A DNA stretch of 52,590 bases from Spirosoma validum (GTDB lineage: Bacteria; Bacteroidota; Bacteroidia; Cytophagales; Spirosomataceae). The stretch is from assembly GCF_014699035.1 (NCBI RefSeq), contig NZ_JACXAA010000026.1:1-52590 (forward strand), read 5' to 3'. The position numbers were made by a program, and so were the translations under genes. The stretch's first letter is position 1; every line of letters starts with the position of its first letter. This document shows, in pieces, positions 1-8,705 of this stretch. Below the pieces are notes generated by a model. That model was not told the origin of the DNA, searched no databases, and saw nothing but the letters and a program-made list of their open reading frames with translations.

Positions 1-177
1 TCAGCAACTCCTGAGCAGCGGCTCAAGCATCACGTATTAAAACCGTGCTTGTTTCAGTCAGTCAAGTCAACTGAGCGTTTTATGAGAATCTCTTCTTTGG
101 CCCTCAGCAAGCCTACTACCCACAAAAAACGCCCTAACCAGCTGAGCATTATTATTTTTATTCAATGATCAACTGGG

Positions 178-1696
178 TTATTTCTTGAGAAGAAGTTGCT
201 TGACCAGGCGTTCGAGCTGATTGATGCGTTCGTCCTGATTCCGCGCTTTTTTATCCTGTTCAATACTATACAACGTCAACTCCTCGACCTTCTCCAGTAA
301 CGTAGCATTCATTTTGACCAGATCAACCCCTTCGCTGACTACTTCTTCCGCTGAAGGAACATTCGGTAAATGACCATACTGAGCAATGTATGAGGCAACT
401 GAGGGCAGGGAGCGTAGTGGGTAGGTAGGCGAAAATACCTGATCACTCCATTCAATAGGACTATTAATACGAAGCCGATAGCGGGCTTTGACCACATCGC
501 CCTGATCATTTACAGTCAAAAACTGATCAGTAGTCATCCTCAATTGGCTCTGGCTGGTTAATTTAGAAAGCCGTAAGCCGCTCTGATCAGCCTCATCAGC
601 CACCACCTCCAGTTTACGATGGGGAGCCGAGGTGCCGATGCCTACGTTCACCCGGTTGCCTAGAATGAGGGCATTGCTGGTGGCTACCCGGCTGTGAGAG
701 CCGATGGCGATAGCATTGAAAATACCCTCCTCTGCCTGGCTGTTGTAACCCATCAGCACATTGTCACTCCCATCCGTGACGGCGGTGCCCGACTTTGGCC
801 CAATGATGATGTTGTTATGGCCCGTGGTGAGCTTGCTGCCCGCCTGATAGCCTAGGATCGTGTTGGTGTTGCCCGTGGTGGTGGCCTGACCCGCCTGATA
901 CCCTACGTAGGTATTTTGGATACCCGTCGTGTTACTTTCACCCGCGTAGCCGCCAAGAAACGTATTGACTCGACCGCTGGTATTGCTCATGCCGGTGCCA
1001 TAGCCCATAAACGTATTGAGCCCACCGGTGGTGTTGGCCTGGCCCGTATAACTGCCCACGAACGAGTTGAACTGGCCGCTGGTGTTACTCTGTCCGGCCA
1101 GCGATCCCAGAAAGGTGTTATTGGTACCGGTGGTGTTGGTTTGGCCCGCCTGATAGCCCAGGAAGGCATTATCGCCCCCCGTGTTGGCATAGCCCGTAGA
1201 GGCTCCGACAAACACATTGCGGATGCCGGTTACATTGGTAAAGCCCGACTGATAGCCAATAAACACATTATGATCGGCTTGATTATACGTACCCGCTTGG
1301 TAACCCAAAAAGCAGTTGCCGGTGAGCGTTCTGGTGGTACTGCCGTAAATATCAGAACTTCTAAAATAGGAAGCGGCATTGGTGCCGATAAACACATTTT
1401 GGGAGCCACTCAGAAACCAACCGCCTGCATTGAATCCTAGGGATGTGTTGTTTGAGCCGTTGGTATAGTTGCTGGCGTTAGCGCCAAGTAGGGGTGTTTC
1501 CCTGTCCGTGTGCGTACGATGGGGCATCCGTCGCTCCAGGTATATTGTCTCGGAAGCCATAGACGGTATTAAACGTACCATTCAGTTGATCATTAGCAAT
1601 CCCCATAAACAGGGTAGTTCTCGCTTGCGCTTTTAGCCGCCAACTGGTGGCCATTAACAACAGGATTGTGCAAAAAAAGATTAGTTTATTCATCAT
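178..1696 (-). pseudogene. Secreted 17-residue-repeat protein with C-terminal chaperone-like domain, frameshifted
   Basis: The gene starts at 1696 (or 1693) with a clear signal peptide (MNKLIFFCTILLLMATSW, cleavage after KAQA) and then reads NGTFNTVYGFRDN before hitting a stop near 1478. The body continues one frame over down to 178. The frames join naturally at a run of four G on the plus strand (1491-1494); with three G the protein would read GNTLLGANASNY, which fits the repeats. The body has about a dozen repeats of about 17 residues (pattern N-T-F-L-G-Y-x-A-G-x-x-N-T-T-G-x-x), similar to head repeats of trimeric adhesins. The C-terminus (HLPNVPSAEEV, then a leucine-rich coiled coil) is the trimerisation/chaperone-like end common in Bacteroidota repeat proteins. 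Probably a surface or secreted fibre. The break may be real, phase-variable or a sequencing error; I cannot tell which. Confidence 0.75.
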
Positions 1697-1869
1697 CGTG
1701 CCTGAGAGAAGGAATGCAAATTATCAAGCTCGCAATTGACTCACGATAGGACTTAAAATCAAGAGATTGAGATGATTTAATGTGATCTTTGAGGGAACGG
1801 CAACTCTTTATTTTCGTTTGACACTATATCATTGAAAACGCCCCAATTTTTTAGCAAAAACATGAACAT

Positions 1870-1888
1870 TCCTTCCTGAGAGGAAGGA
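1870..1888. repeat. Small perfect hairpin
   Basis: The arms TCCTTCCT (1870-1877) and AGGAAGGA (1881-1888) are perfectly complementary around a 3-base loop. No T-run follows on either strand, so a terminator role is not supported. It sits 15 bases before the repeat element at 1903 and may belong to it. Confidence 0.5.
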
Positions 1889-1902
1889 GCATTTTATGGG
1901 AC

Positions 1903-2009
1903 GTTTTCGTGGACGATTTTAGTTTTTGCTATAGCTGAAATAACGCGTTCGTTGATAGGTGATTAGTATCCTATTCTGTACAATTATCACCCCTTTCATT
2001 GGACGAAAA
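1903..2009. repeat. Imperfect dispersed repeat, copy 1 (TGGACGA-bounded)
   Basis: Begins with GTTTTCGTGGACGATTTT and ends with CCCTTTCATTGGACGAAAA. A second copy at 27522-27626 has the same boundary motifs at nearly the same distance (about 105 versus 102 bases) and scattered identity between them (TGATTA, TTCT, TCAyCCCTTT). Both copies are in non-coding, partly decayed DNA. Likely a non-autonomous mobile element or an insertion-sequence remnant; the family is unknown to me. Confidence 0.45.
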
Positions 2010-2436
2010 GGTCAACTACCGCAGGCGGGAGCTTTTACGGAAAATGATTACATAGCCCGCAAGTAGAAAGTTATGTAACCTCCACAGAAAAACGTTTAGA
2101 TGTTTGCCAGTTAGTTAATCGCTCAGTAAACAGATCAGTATGGAAATACCATAAGTACTTGATTTCGCACTTACTCATTGTCAACTCTAATCCGTAGCAT
2201 GTGGATCTCTTTTGAATAGGCTTTACAGTTAAAGCTGAATCTATAGTCGATAGGAGCCAGAAACAATGCGTGCCTTTGGCAGGTTGTTTCAAACAGACTT
2301 ATAGGCATTGCTCTGGTAATATTACATTGGCAGTTGCGTGTTGCAGCGCTAAAAGTCGCTCGTATTTTTTCTCAGGTCGTCGGAGAAACCAGCCAGGCTT
2401 AACTAAATCATTTTCAACGTTAAATCTTTGTCAAGT

Positions 2437-2850
2437 ATGGGACTCACAGTCGTTGGTATATTCAAGACTGCTTCGGAAGCGCAGCAGGCTCTTGATCAAT
2501 TAGTAACTGCAGGCTTCCTCCAGAATAACCTCGAACTGTCGGACCAATCGGGGACACCGATCAGCGCTGATTTACTTGTTCCGGACCCGTCTGCAAACGC
2601 CAGCGGCTTACCCCCTGAGAAACTGGTCGATGATGCGGAAATTGCCGATGGTGAACGTAACATGCATCAATCAGCCCAGTTTGCCGATCAGGATTCTGTG
2701 GTTGCGGTACACGCCCAGACCGACGATGAAGCCAAACAGGCAGTTCAGATCCTGAAGAACAACGGAGCCGTGGACGTTAACGAGCGAGTTGGTACATATA
2801 ACCTGGTCAGTAAGCAACCAGGTGGCACTACGTCGGAGGGTCTTATTTAG
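2437..2850 (+). CDS. General stress protein-like (YflT-type) protein
   Basis: A 137-residue soluble protein starting MGLTVVGIFKTASEAQQAL. The beta-strand followed by a helix at the start, and the later VVAVHAQTDDEAKQAVQIL, resemble the heat-induced stress protein YflT/ferredoxin-like fold in which a protein scans for xxVGxFxxxxxAxxAxxxL. The middle (QSGTPISADLLVPDPS) is a flexible linker. An in-frame TTG at 2428 could add three residues, but ATG at 2437 is the better start. The stop is 5 bases before the exchanger gene, so the two are probably co-transcribed. Family assignment rests on pattern similarity; the molecular function is unknown. Confidence 0.65.
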   Translation: MGLTVVGIFKTASEAQQALDQLVTAGFLQNNLELSDQSGTPISADLLVPDPSANASGLPPEKLVDDAEIADGERNMHQSAQFADQDSVVAVHAQTDDEAKQAVQILKNNGAVDVNERVGTYNLVSKQPGGTTSEGLI

Positions 2851-2855
2851 AGATC

Positions 2856-3893
2856 ATGCTCGATTCGCTATCGTTACCTATTCTGCTACTGATTTTTAGC
2901 GTAGCGGCTGCTGTAGTCTGGCGGGCCGGTATTTCGCTGTCGGACACGACCGACATACTCAGTAAACGATTTAAGCTGGGCGAAGCGCTGGGCGGAATCA
3001 TTGTGCTGGCCATTGTGACGAATTTGCCCGAAATAGCCATCACCATCAGCGCGTCCTTAACTAACAAAGTTGAACTGGCCGTGGGGAACATTCTGGGTGG
3101 TATTGCGATGCAAACCGTCGTATTGGCCCTGCTCGATGCGGTAGGTATCGGTAAACAGGCCACGCTCAGCTCACGCCAGTCGTCGCTTATACCCGTATTG
3201 GAAGGCATCGTGGTCATCGCTATGTTAACCATCGTGGTGATGGGCCATCAGTTACCAGTCGATCTGATCGTTGCCCGAATGACGCCAGCCGGTGTATTGC
3301 TCATCGTCGTCTGGATGGTAGGGGTCTGGCTAACGAATAAAGCGAATAAAGGTCTTCCCTGGCAATTAGTTCAATCAACGCAACCACCGAAAAAAAATCA
3401 ATCGTCGTCTGACCAGCCAAGCACCACTCGCTCAGTGCTGATCTTTTCAATTGCGGCCCTGGCAACGCTGGCGGGTGGAGTAGCCCTCGAAGAAAGTGGC
3501 GATGCTATGTCGTCGAAGCTGGGCATGAACGGAGTTATTTTCGGAGCCACTATACTGGCAGCTGCTACGTCCCTTCCTGAAGTATCGACCGGGTTAGCGG
3601 CTGTCAAACTAAAAGATTACACGCTGGCCGTCAGCGATATTTTTGGGGGTAACGCCTTTTTACCTGTCTTGCTGGCACTGGCCACTATGATTTCAGGTAA
3701 GCCTGTGCTGCCCACAGCCCAGAAGAGCGATATATATCTGACGGGGCTGGGTATTCTGGTAACGGTGGTGTACGTATATGGATTTCTGTTTCGCCCCAAA
3801 CGGCAAATTGCCCGGATGGGTATCGACTCGTTTGTGGTATTGTTGCTTTACCTGCTTGGGACCGCCGGATTATTTATGATTGCCCGAAAATAA
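2856..3893 (+). CDS. CaCA-family sodium/calcium exchanger-like membrane protein
   Basis: A 345-residue inner-membrane protein with about ten hydrophobic segments in two halves. Each half holds an alpha-repeat of the Ca2+:cation antiporter superfamily: around residues 42-85 (GGIIVLAIVTNLPEI, then VGNILGGIAM) and around 225-270 (GATILAAATSLPEVSTG, then VSDIFGGNAF). The acidic residue in each NLPE/SLPE motif is the expected ion ligand. The halves are joined by a polar Ser/Gln-rich cytoplasmic loop (about 175-190). Probably exchanges Ca2+ or another cation for Na+ or H+. Five bases behind the stress-protein gene, suggesting joint stress-related expression. The exact ion is not predictable. Confidence 0.85.
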   Translation: MLDSLSLPILLLIFSVAAAVVWRAGISLSDTTDILSKRFKLGEALGGIIVLAIVTNLPEIAITISASLTNKVELAVGNILGGIAMQTVVLALLDAVGIGKQATLSSRQSSLIPVLEGIVVIAMLTIVVMGHQLPVDLIVARMTPAGVLLIVVWMVGVWLTNKANKGLPWQLVQSTQPPKKNQSSSDQPSTTRSVLIFSIAALATLAGGVALEESGDAMSSKLGMNGVIFGATILAAATSLPEVSTGLAAVKLKDYTLAVSDIFGGNAFLPVLLALATMISGKPVLPTAQKSDIYLTGLGILVTVVYVYGFLFRPKRQIARMGIDSFVVLLLYLLGTAGLFMIARK

Positions 3894-3894
3894 G

Positions 3895-4107
3895 CTATCC
3901 GATGATGACTTTAACGATTAGTGGGAGAGATACGTTATTCAGGCTATCGCCTTTACTACGCAAGGCAGATTGATGTACTGGCTGCCTCCCGCTTATGTTC
4001 GAAAAAACCGCTCCAGGCATTGCCAAAGGTGACGCAGCCACTTGGGTAGCTGAATAGGAACAGGCTGCAAAGCCTACCAGAACGCCGATCAGACTAGAAA
4101 TCAACAA
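3895..4107 (-). CDS. Possible small lipoprotein
   Basis: A 70-residue frame opening at a TTG with LISSLIGVLVGFAACS, which looks like a lipoprotein signal peptide with the lipobox GFAAC. The frame continues upstream without an ATG (I-F-T-V-L-K-W-L), so a rare start would be needed. The rest is short and polar and ends in LPLIVKVIIG, 2 bases from the end of the convergent exchanger gene. No family recognised. It may be a decayed remnant rather than a working gene. Confidence 0.3.
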   Translation of the reverse strand: MLISSLIGVLVGFAACSYSATQVAASPLAMPGAVFSNISGRQPVHQSALRSKGDSLNNVSLPLIVKVIIG

Positions 4108-4251
4108 CCATTTTAGAACCGTAAAAATAAAATTACTTCTTCACTGACGCGCATGATCTGGTTAACCGCTATAGTACATGATCGGTTTTGCTAAACATTG
4201 ATGCATGAATTTGCTGCTGTTTGGAACAGCTCACTAGGGTTTCAGCGTAAG

Positions 4252-5295
4252 TCATGTTTTTGTTTCCAGCCGGTCTTTGACGTACAATTCTTCGACCATA
4301 ATCATCAGAACAGCAATCAGCGGAGATGCGAACAGGACGCCGACTAGCCCCACCAGAATGCCCATCAGGACCTGCCCGAACAACAGCAGCGCGGGGGGCA
4401 GGGATACAAATTTTTTATCCAGCAAAGGCGTCAGTACGTACCCTTCCAGCGATTGCACGCCCATATAGAGGGCGAATACGTACAGCAGATACTCGGTGCC
4501 CTGAGGTAAAGCCACCAGCAGTGCCGGGGCCAGTGCAAGGTAAGGGCCCAGGTTTGGAATGAAGTTCAATACCCCGGCAATTATGCCTAGTACAATGGCG
4601 AACGGAACGCCCAGCAGCGCCAGTCCGATTCCGGTCGCTACGCCCACCACCGTCATGGTAATGGTCCGACTGATGAACCAGTTTTTAAGCGTCGAGTAAC
4701 AGGTATCCATTACGTCGAGCAGACGATTACGATACGACGGGTTGAACAACCGCACGAACCCCTTCCGATAATTGCCGGGATTAAACGCCAGGTAAATTCC
4801 GGTAATGATCACAATCAGTACGTTGACCAGGCCGCCCAGCGTACCTGAAAATACACCCGTTAGTTCCGAAAGAACCCCCTTTCCTGGCCCGCCTGTGGAG
4901 AGTAAATCACTCGGGTTCTCCGGGATACCATCCAGCAATTTCTTTCCCCACTCGGTTTGCTGTAACGTCGTTTTTAACTGCTCGACCGACTGCGGCAGCG
5001 ACCTGGCCAGGTCGCTTGCCTGTTGGCTGACAGTTGGGGCTAACCCCCAGATGGTGCCCCCGATTAGGGCGACTAGCAGGAGCAGTACGACAGCCACCGA
5101 GGGCCCATACGACAATGGTGTTTTGTGCTGGATAAAATGAGCTATTGCGCTGATAACCACCGCAAACGTAATCCCGCCAAATACGAGAAAGAAAAAGCTG
5201 GCTGCGTAGCCAATCAGCCAGAATAGGGCCGCTATCAGCAACGTAATGAAGGCCGCCGTAGCCACCCGGCGCGAAAAAGAAGTGGTATGTTCCAT
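4252..5295 (-). CDS. AI-2E family transporter (PerM/TqsA-like permease)
   Basis: A 347-residue inner-membrane protein with two hydrophobic segments near the N-terminus, a third at about 65-90, a polar helical stretch (about 95-150, VSQQASDLARSLPQSVEQL), then a cluster of hydrophobic segments carrying the family signature FIPNLGPYLAL at about residue 245. This order and length fit the AI-2E/UPF0118 family, whose members have been linked to autoinducer-2 export or Na+(Li+)/H+ exchange. The substrate here is unknown. It follows the MscS gene on the same strand after 256 non-coding bases. Confidence 0.88.
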   Translation of the reverse strand: MEHTTSFSRRVATAAFITLLIAALFWLIGYAASFFFLVFGGITFAVVISAIAHFIQHKTPLSYGPSVAVVLLLLVALIGGTIWGLAPTVSQQASDLARSLPQSVEQLKTTLQQTEWGKKLLDGIPENPSDLLSTGGPGKGVLSELTGVFSGTLGGLVNVLIVIITGIYLAFNPGNYRKGFVRLFNPSYRNRLLDVMDTCYSTLKNWFISRTITMTVVGVATGIGLALLGVPFAIVLGIIAGVLNFIPNLGPYLALAPALLVALPQGTEYLLYVFALYMGVQSLEGYVLTPLLDKKFVSLPPALLLFGQVLMGILVGLVGVLFASPLIAVLMIMVEELYVKDRLETKT

Positions 5296-5551
5296 TAGTA
5301 AAAGGACTATGTATTACAACTGATTTCCATCCGTAGCGAGGGGCTGGACATTTTGAGAGCTGGTTGCTGTAGTGTCGGTTCTGTTCAAATCGAATCGCCA
5401 ACGCGGGCATTTATTTTCGAGAAGGTATGTTTTTCCGAAATGCACAGAGAAAACAGTAGTCCAGCGTAGGCCCGTATCCCCACGAACACGACGCGACCAA
5501 TGCTTTCCCAACCCTTGAAAACCCGGTTGTGTAGGGTTGCTGCTACGTCCG

Positions 5552-6532
5552 TCATGCGTTCTGACCGTTTAAAGAAGGAACGGCTTTGTCTTTAGCCGCC
5601 GGATGTGATAAGAGGGCCGTACCATCGCTGTCGGGTTGCTTTTCCAGTAAAACCACCGTATGAGGGAAGGGCATGTCGATACTGGCTTTGTCGAGGGCCA
5701 GTTTGATACCCGTAACCACCTGATCGCTCACGTTCAAGGCGTTGGCCTGCTGGGATTCCACCCAGAAAAAAACCGTTAGGTTCACCGATGAGGCCGCCAG
5801 TTCGGTTACGTACACCATGGGAGCCGGATATTTCAGAACGCCCTCGATGCCGTCCAGTACGTCGTGAATCACGCTCCGAGCCTCTTCAATGGAGTCCGGG
5901 TAGCCAATGCCCACCACAAACTTGATCCGGCGTTTGGGATAGGCCGTTCGGACCAGGATCGAACTCGTATAGACATCACCGTTGGGCAGAATAGCCCGCT
6001 CGCCATCGTAGGTTTTCAGCCGTGTCGAACGCATGTTGATTTCCTCGACTGTTCCTTCAAAATTGTTGACCCGAATCTGGTCGCCCACTTTGAACGGCCG
6101 ACGCCACAGGATGAGGATACCGGCAAAGAAATTCTGGAGAATGTCTTTGAAGGCAAACCCGATGGCTACCGACGTAATGCCCAGCCCCGCAATAATATCG
6201 CCGGGTTTGAACGACGGAAAGATAACTACGCAGGTGGCCAGAAAGCCAACGATGGTAATGAGCGTACCAACAATTCGGCTCACCAGGTCAGCCAGTGTAT
6301 CATCGATTGAGTGACTCCCAACGGCCACTTTGTTGATCAGTTTCTTAACGCCTTTTGCCAGCAGCCAGAACAGCAGAAAGACAACCATCCCGACGATAAA
6401 ATAGGGGAGTCGTTCAATGGTTCCCTTCATAAAGTCGCGAACGGTGTGCCAGAATAGCGTAATGCCATCATTGAACGTAAAAGGCGGTTCATTGACGCGG
6501 GGTGGCTGAAAAAAACTCCAGAGTAAAAGCAT
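5552..6532 (-). CDS. MscS-family mechanosensitive channel
   Basis: A 326-residue protein with three hydrophobic segments (about 40-65, 85-105, 112-140) and then the MscS beta-domain. The pore-lining helix is GLGITSVAIGFAFKDILQNF, followed by GILILWRRPFKVGDQI and GTVEEINMRSTRLKTYDGE, all typical of the family. The C-terminal alpha/beta vestibule follows, with VFFWVES. It would open under membrane tension to release solutes during osmotic downshift. It follows the coiled-coil protein gene by 121 bases that contain a 9-bp hairpin, so it may have its own promoter. Confidence 0.95.
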   Translation of the reverse strand: MLLLWSFFQPPRVNEPPFTFNDGITLFWHTVRDFMKGTIERLPYFIVGMVVFLLFWLLAKGVKKLINKVAVGSHSIDDTLADLVSRIVGTLITIVGFLATCVVIFPSFKPGDIIAGLGITSVAIGFAFKDILQNFFAGILILWRRPFKVGDQIRVNNFEGTVEEINMRSTRLKTYDGERAILPNGDVYTSSILVRTAYPKRRIKFVVGIGYPDSIEEARSVIHDVLDGIEGVLKYPAPMVYVTELAASSVNLTVFFWVESQQANALNVSDQVVTGIKLALDKASIDMPFPHTVVLLEKQPDSDGTALLSHPAAKDKAVPSLNGQNA

Positions 6533-6570
6533 AACGTTGCGTTGTAAAAAAATATAGTATTGACTGATAA

Positions 6571-6604
6571 CTAGCCAGGTGCGAATCGCTTAAAGCCTGG
6601 CTAG
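6571..6604. repeat. Inverted repeat between the coiled-coil gene and mscS
   Basis: Arms CTAGCCAGG (6571-6579) and CCTGGCTAG (6596-6604) are perfectly complementary with a 16-base loop. It lies 50 bases after the stop of the upstream gene. There is no immediate U-run on the minus-strand transcript, so it may be a weak or factor-dependent terminator or an operator. Confidence 0.45.
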
Positions 6605-6653
6605 GCAGAACAGATGTGGTTGTATCTACACCACCCATCGTTTAGCGTTTCCC

Positions 6654-7562
6654 CTAAAAAAACCAGAAACTGTCCCGTAACTGAACCGCTACCGATCCCA
6701 GATAAGCATCGTTTGTATAGACGGACGCCCGATAAGTGCCCGGCTCAAGCGCTACCGTCGGGTGAAACCTGAAATTTATCTGCTGTTTCGTCCCGTTGAA
6801 CGTAACGGTTTGTATGGCATCAACGGGTATCATCAGGTTGCCGGATGGCAGCGTGATGGTGGCCAGTGGCAATGGCCTCGCCGGTGATCGGCCCGACTCG
6901 TGAACCAGACTTAAGTAAACGTCTTTCGTGCCTTCCAGATGTCGTTCGGCCGGTACCGTAAACGAGAGATTCAGCGCGTCTACTTTTTTGGCTTTCGCTG
7001 TTACTTTCTGGTTTGATTTTAAGAGACTTACCTGGAAGGCATCCCCCGTAACGGCTGAGGTAGACACCATCGTTTTCAGTTTAGCATCCCGTTGATTGAG
7101 CGCCTGCTGCAATTCCCGGTTCTGTTGACTGACTTCACGTAACTGATCGACTTTTCCACGCATAAGGGCCAGTTGATTCGATAAACTGTCGTGAAGTGGC
7201 CTTTGGTCAATATTATTGGTTTCCGGTAAGGTTGGAAACATTCGGTCAATGCGGGTACCTTCTAAAACACTAAGCCGGTCGTAAGCCCGTGCTAATAAGT
7301 CATTCAACCCGTTCAATTGATCGGTTAACGAAGCGTTTTCCTGCTTAGCGTCCGCCAGTTGGCTACGTAGTGCGTCTAGCTGCTCATTTAGCTGCGTTTT
7401 GTCCGTTTGCGACGAGTCAGTCTTAGGTTTAGCCTGAGTGCTGGTGGCACCATCGGGCTGACGCGACTGACTCCAGTAATAAACGCCACCAACGGCGAGC
7501 AAAAGCAGGCCAAGTATCAGGAGAACTTTATTCGTTTTGGATGAATGCGCTTCTGTTTCCAT
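6654..7562 (-). CDS. Membrane-anchored coiled-coil protein with conserved C-terminal domain (paralogue A)
   Basis: A 302-residue protein with a short cytoplasmic N-terminus, one membrane segment (about 13-30, VLLILGLLLLAVGGVYYW), a long polar helical region (about 50-165) with heptad-like leucines, and a C-terminal beta-rich domain from about residue 170. That domain begins AVTGDAFQVSLLKSNQ, continues KVTAKAKK and ends DAYLGSVAVQLRDSFWFF. The paralogue at 19650-20570 has the same order and the same last six residues. It presumably faces the periplasm. No named family recognised. It lies 92 bases behind the single-pass sensor-like gene and probably shares its promoter and the TTAGA array at 8344. 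Confidence 0.8.
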   Translation of the reverse strand: METEAHSSKTNKVLLILGLLLLAVGGVYYWSQSRQPDGATSTQAKPKTDSSQTDKTQLNEQLDALRSQLADAKQENASLTDQLNGLNDLLARAYDRLSVLEGTRIDRMFPTLPETNNIDQRPLHDSLSNQLALMRGKVDQLREVSQQNRELQQALNQRDAKLKTMVSTSAVTGDAFQVSLLKSNQKVTAKAKKVDALNLSFTVPAERHLEGTKDVYLSLVHESGRSPARPLPLATITLPSGNLMIPVDAIQTVTFNGTKQQINFRFHPTVALEPGTYRASVYTNDAYLGSVAVQLRDSFWFF

Positions 7563-7654
7563 AAGGGTGGTCAGTAAAAAATAGGTTAGAAGAGCCGTTT
7601 ACAACTCGGACGGGCAGCTTAAGTCGATAAAAGCGGAGTAATTGATCGGGAACC

Positions 7655-8221
7655 TTAGCGCTTAGTCGTTGAGTCCGCCAGAATTGGCGTGGGTTTATAA
7701 AACATTACCAGGGTTCCCAAACGTTTATTTGGGCCGGTAACGGGCGCCGACAGCTCATACGGGATTTTGTCGTTGAAATAAACGTCCTGCTGCTGAAGTA
7801 AATACGTCGGAAAGCGGCTGGTGAAACCAATTCCTTGATTCTTCTTATTGGTCGAGATCGTCACCTTCCCGGCAGGGTCAACCAGCAGGACTTCCTGAAC
7901 ACCTTTGTCTTTAACCAGCGTGTTGAAGTACTCGTTGATTTCGCCTGGCTTATTCTGCAACAGGGCATTACGTACCGCCCAGACAAACGTTTTCATGCCG
8001 AACATCAGTTGCTGGCGGTCAGTAGATCGTTGAGTTGTCTGGACAGTACTGCGCAGGGCTTCGCGCTCCTGGGTGTATTCTCTGGTCAATTGGGTATTCT
8101 TGTACAGTAAATAGCCCATGCCGAGTACCAATAGAGCAAGTATGCCATAAAGCACAAGCATCCGTCTTGAACTGGACTGTGTCATCATGGTTTCCTGTTT
8201 TTTGTGTTGTTCGGTAGTCAT
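7655..8221 (-). CDS. Single-pass membrane protein with PAS/Cache-like sensor domain
   Basis: A 188-residue protein with one membrane segment (about 22-40, MLVLYGILALLVLGMGYLLY), a helical stretch, and an extracytoplasmic domain. The part VQEVLLVDPAGKVTISTNKK followed by GIGF and later LSAPVTG and LGTLVMFY looks like the strand-turn-strand core of a PAS/Cache sensor. Unlike typical Cache proteins there is no second membrane segment and no kinase, chemotaxis or cyclase output. It may therefore pass a signal to a partner, or be a membrane-tethered modulator. Met12 or Met13 are alternative starts. Domain assignment is by pattern only. Confidence 0.7.
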   Translation of the reverse strand: MTTEQHKKQETMMTQSSSRRMLVLYGILALLVLGMGYLLYKNTQLTREYTQEREALRSTVQTTQRSTDRQQLMFGMKTFVWAVRNALLQNKPGEINEYFNTLVKDKGVQEVLLVDPAGKVTISTNKKNQGIGFTSRFPTYLLQQQDVYFNDKIPYELSAPVTGPNKRLGTLVMFYKPTPILADSTTKR

Positions 8222-8343
8222 AGTTGTAATGGTTATGGTAACAATTCGGCCCGCAGTAAATCAACCGCGAGCTGTTATCTGCCGTTAAGCGTAGACAATC
8301 AGATTTTTACAACCTGCTTAGTACTTAAATAACACCGGTCGAC

Positions 8344-8381
8344 TTAGACAGAACTTAATAAAACCTTAGAATTCGGTTAGA
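8344..8381. promoter_or_regulatory. Phased TTAGA array, site 1
   Basis: Four half-sites start at 8344 (TTAGA), 8355 (TTAAT), 8366 (TTAGA) and 8377 (TTAGA), each exactly 11 bases apart. The core reads CTTAGAATTCGGTTAGAA. It lies about 125-160 bases upstream of the minus-strand gene starting at 8221. The same pattern recurs at five further places in the window. Direct repeats one helical turn apart are the usual target of OmpR-family regulators. Confidence 0.65.
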
Positions 8382-8480
8382 ATAAAATCCTCGGTTGAAC
8401 ATTCTGGAAAGCAAACGTAGCAGCGTTACACGCTAAGGCAGCCGATCGAGCCCCAACGCGGAGAACTTCCGGAAACTGTG

Positions 8481-8488
8481 TATTTTTG
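8481..8488 (+). promoter_or_regulatory. Candidate Bacteroidota -7 box for the toxin-antitoxin operon
   Basis: TATTTTTG matches the TAnnTTTG consensus of the main Bacteroidota sigma factor. It ends 16 bases before the ATG at 8505, implying a very short leader. No clear -33 TTG was found at the expected distance. Confidence 0.4.
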
Positions 8489-8504
8489 CAAAAACAGGAC
8501 GAGT

Positions 8505-8705
8505 ATGACAACGCTGGAGAAAGAAACTATTAAGCAGGCTTTGCGAGAGCTAATTCACGAAGACAAAGATCTTTTTAAAGCTATGTTACGTGAGATTTTG
8601 GAGGAAGACTCAAAACCCAGTGTATCAGACAGACAGGCCAAAGTGGATGCGATTATCCAGCGTGATTTTGAACGCTACAAGAACGTATTTAAAGCGCTTG
8701 CCTGA
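8505..8705 (+). CDS. Putative antitoxin of a Doc-type toxin-antitoxin pair
   Basis: A 66-residue, highly charged, helical protein (MTTLEKETIKQALRELI..., then ILEEDSKPSVSDRQAKVDAI). An open frame extends upstream to a GTG at 8478, but that extension would cover the -7 box, so ATG at 8505 is chosen. Its stop overlaps the toxin start in TGATG. It shows no recognisable Phd/YefM N-terminal DNA-binding pattern, so it is assigned as an antitoxin by position, size and charge. The last part (IIQRDFERYKNVFKAL) is a plausible toxin-binding helix. Confidence 0.65.
   Translation: MTTLEKETIKQALRELIHEDKDLFKAMLREILEEDSKPSVSDRQAKVDAIIQRDFERYKNVFKALA

Larger units (their letters stand above)
1697..2436. other. 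Intergenic region without a convincing gene
   Basis: About 740 bases with only short, composition-poor open frames that I do not accept as genes. It holds a tight hairpin (1870-1888) and one copy of a roughly 105-bp imperfect repeat (1903-2009) described separately. The promoters of the repeat-protein gene (minus) and the stress-protein gene (plus) must lie here, but no clear -7 box was found. Confidence 0.5.

Noticed and set aside
178..1581. Reading the repetitive protein gene as a CRISPR-like or tandem DNA repeat array
   Set aside because: The period of about 51 bases is a protein-level repeat with diverged codons; there are no conserved DNA repeats with unique spacers.
2071..2292. 73-codon minus-strand open frame
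   Set aside because: No signal peptide, domain or promoter, and it lies in a repeat-bearing, gene-poor region; likely chance.
5314..5511. 65-codon minus-strand open frame between two transporter genes
   Set aside because: Composition and residue pattern do not look like a protein; no family resemblance or start signal.
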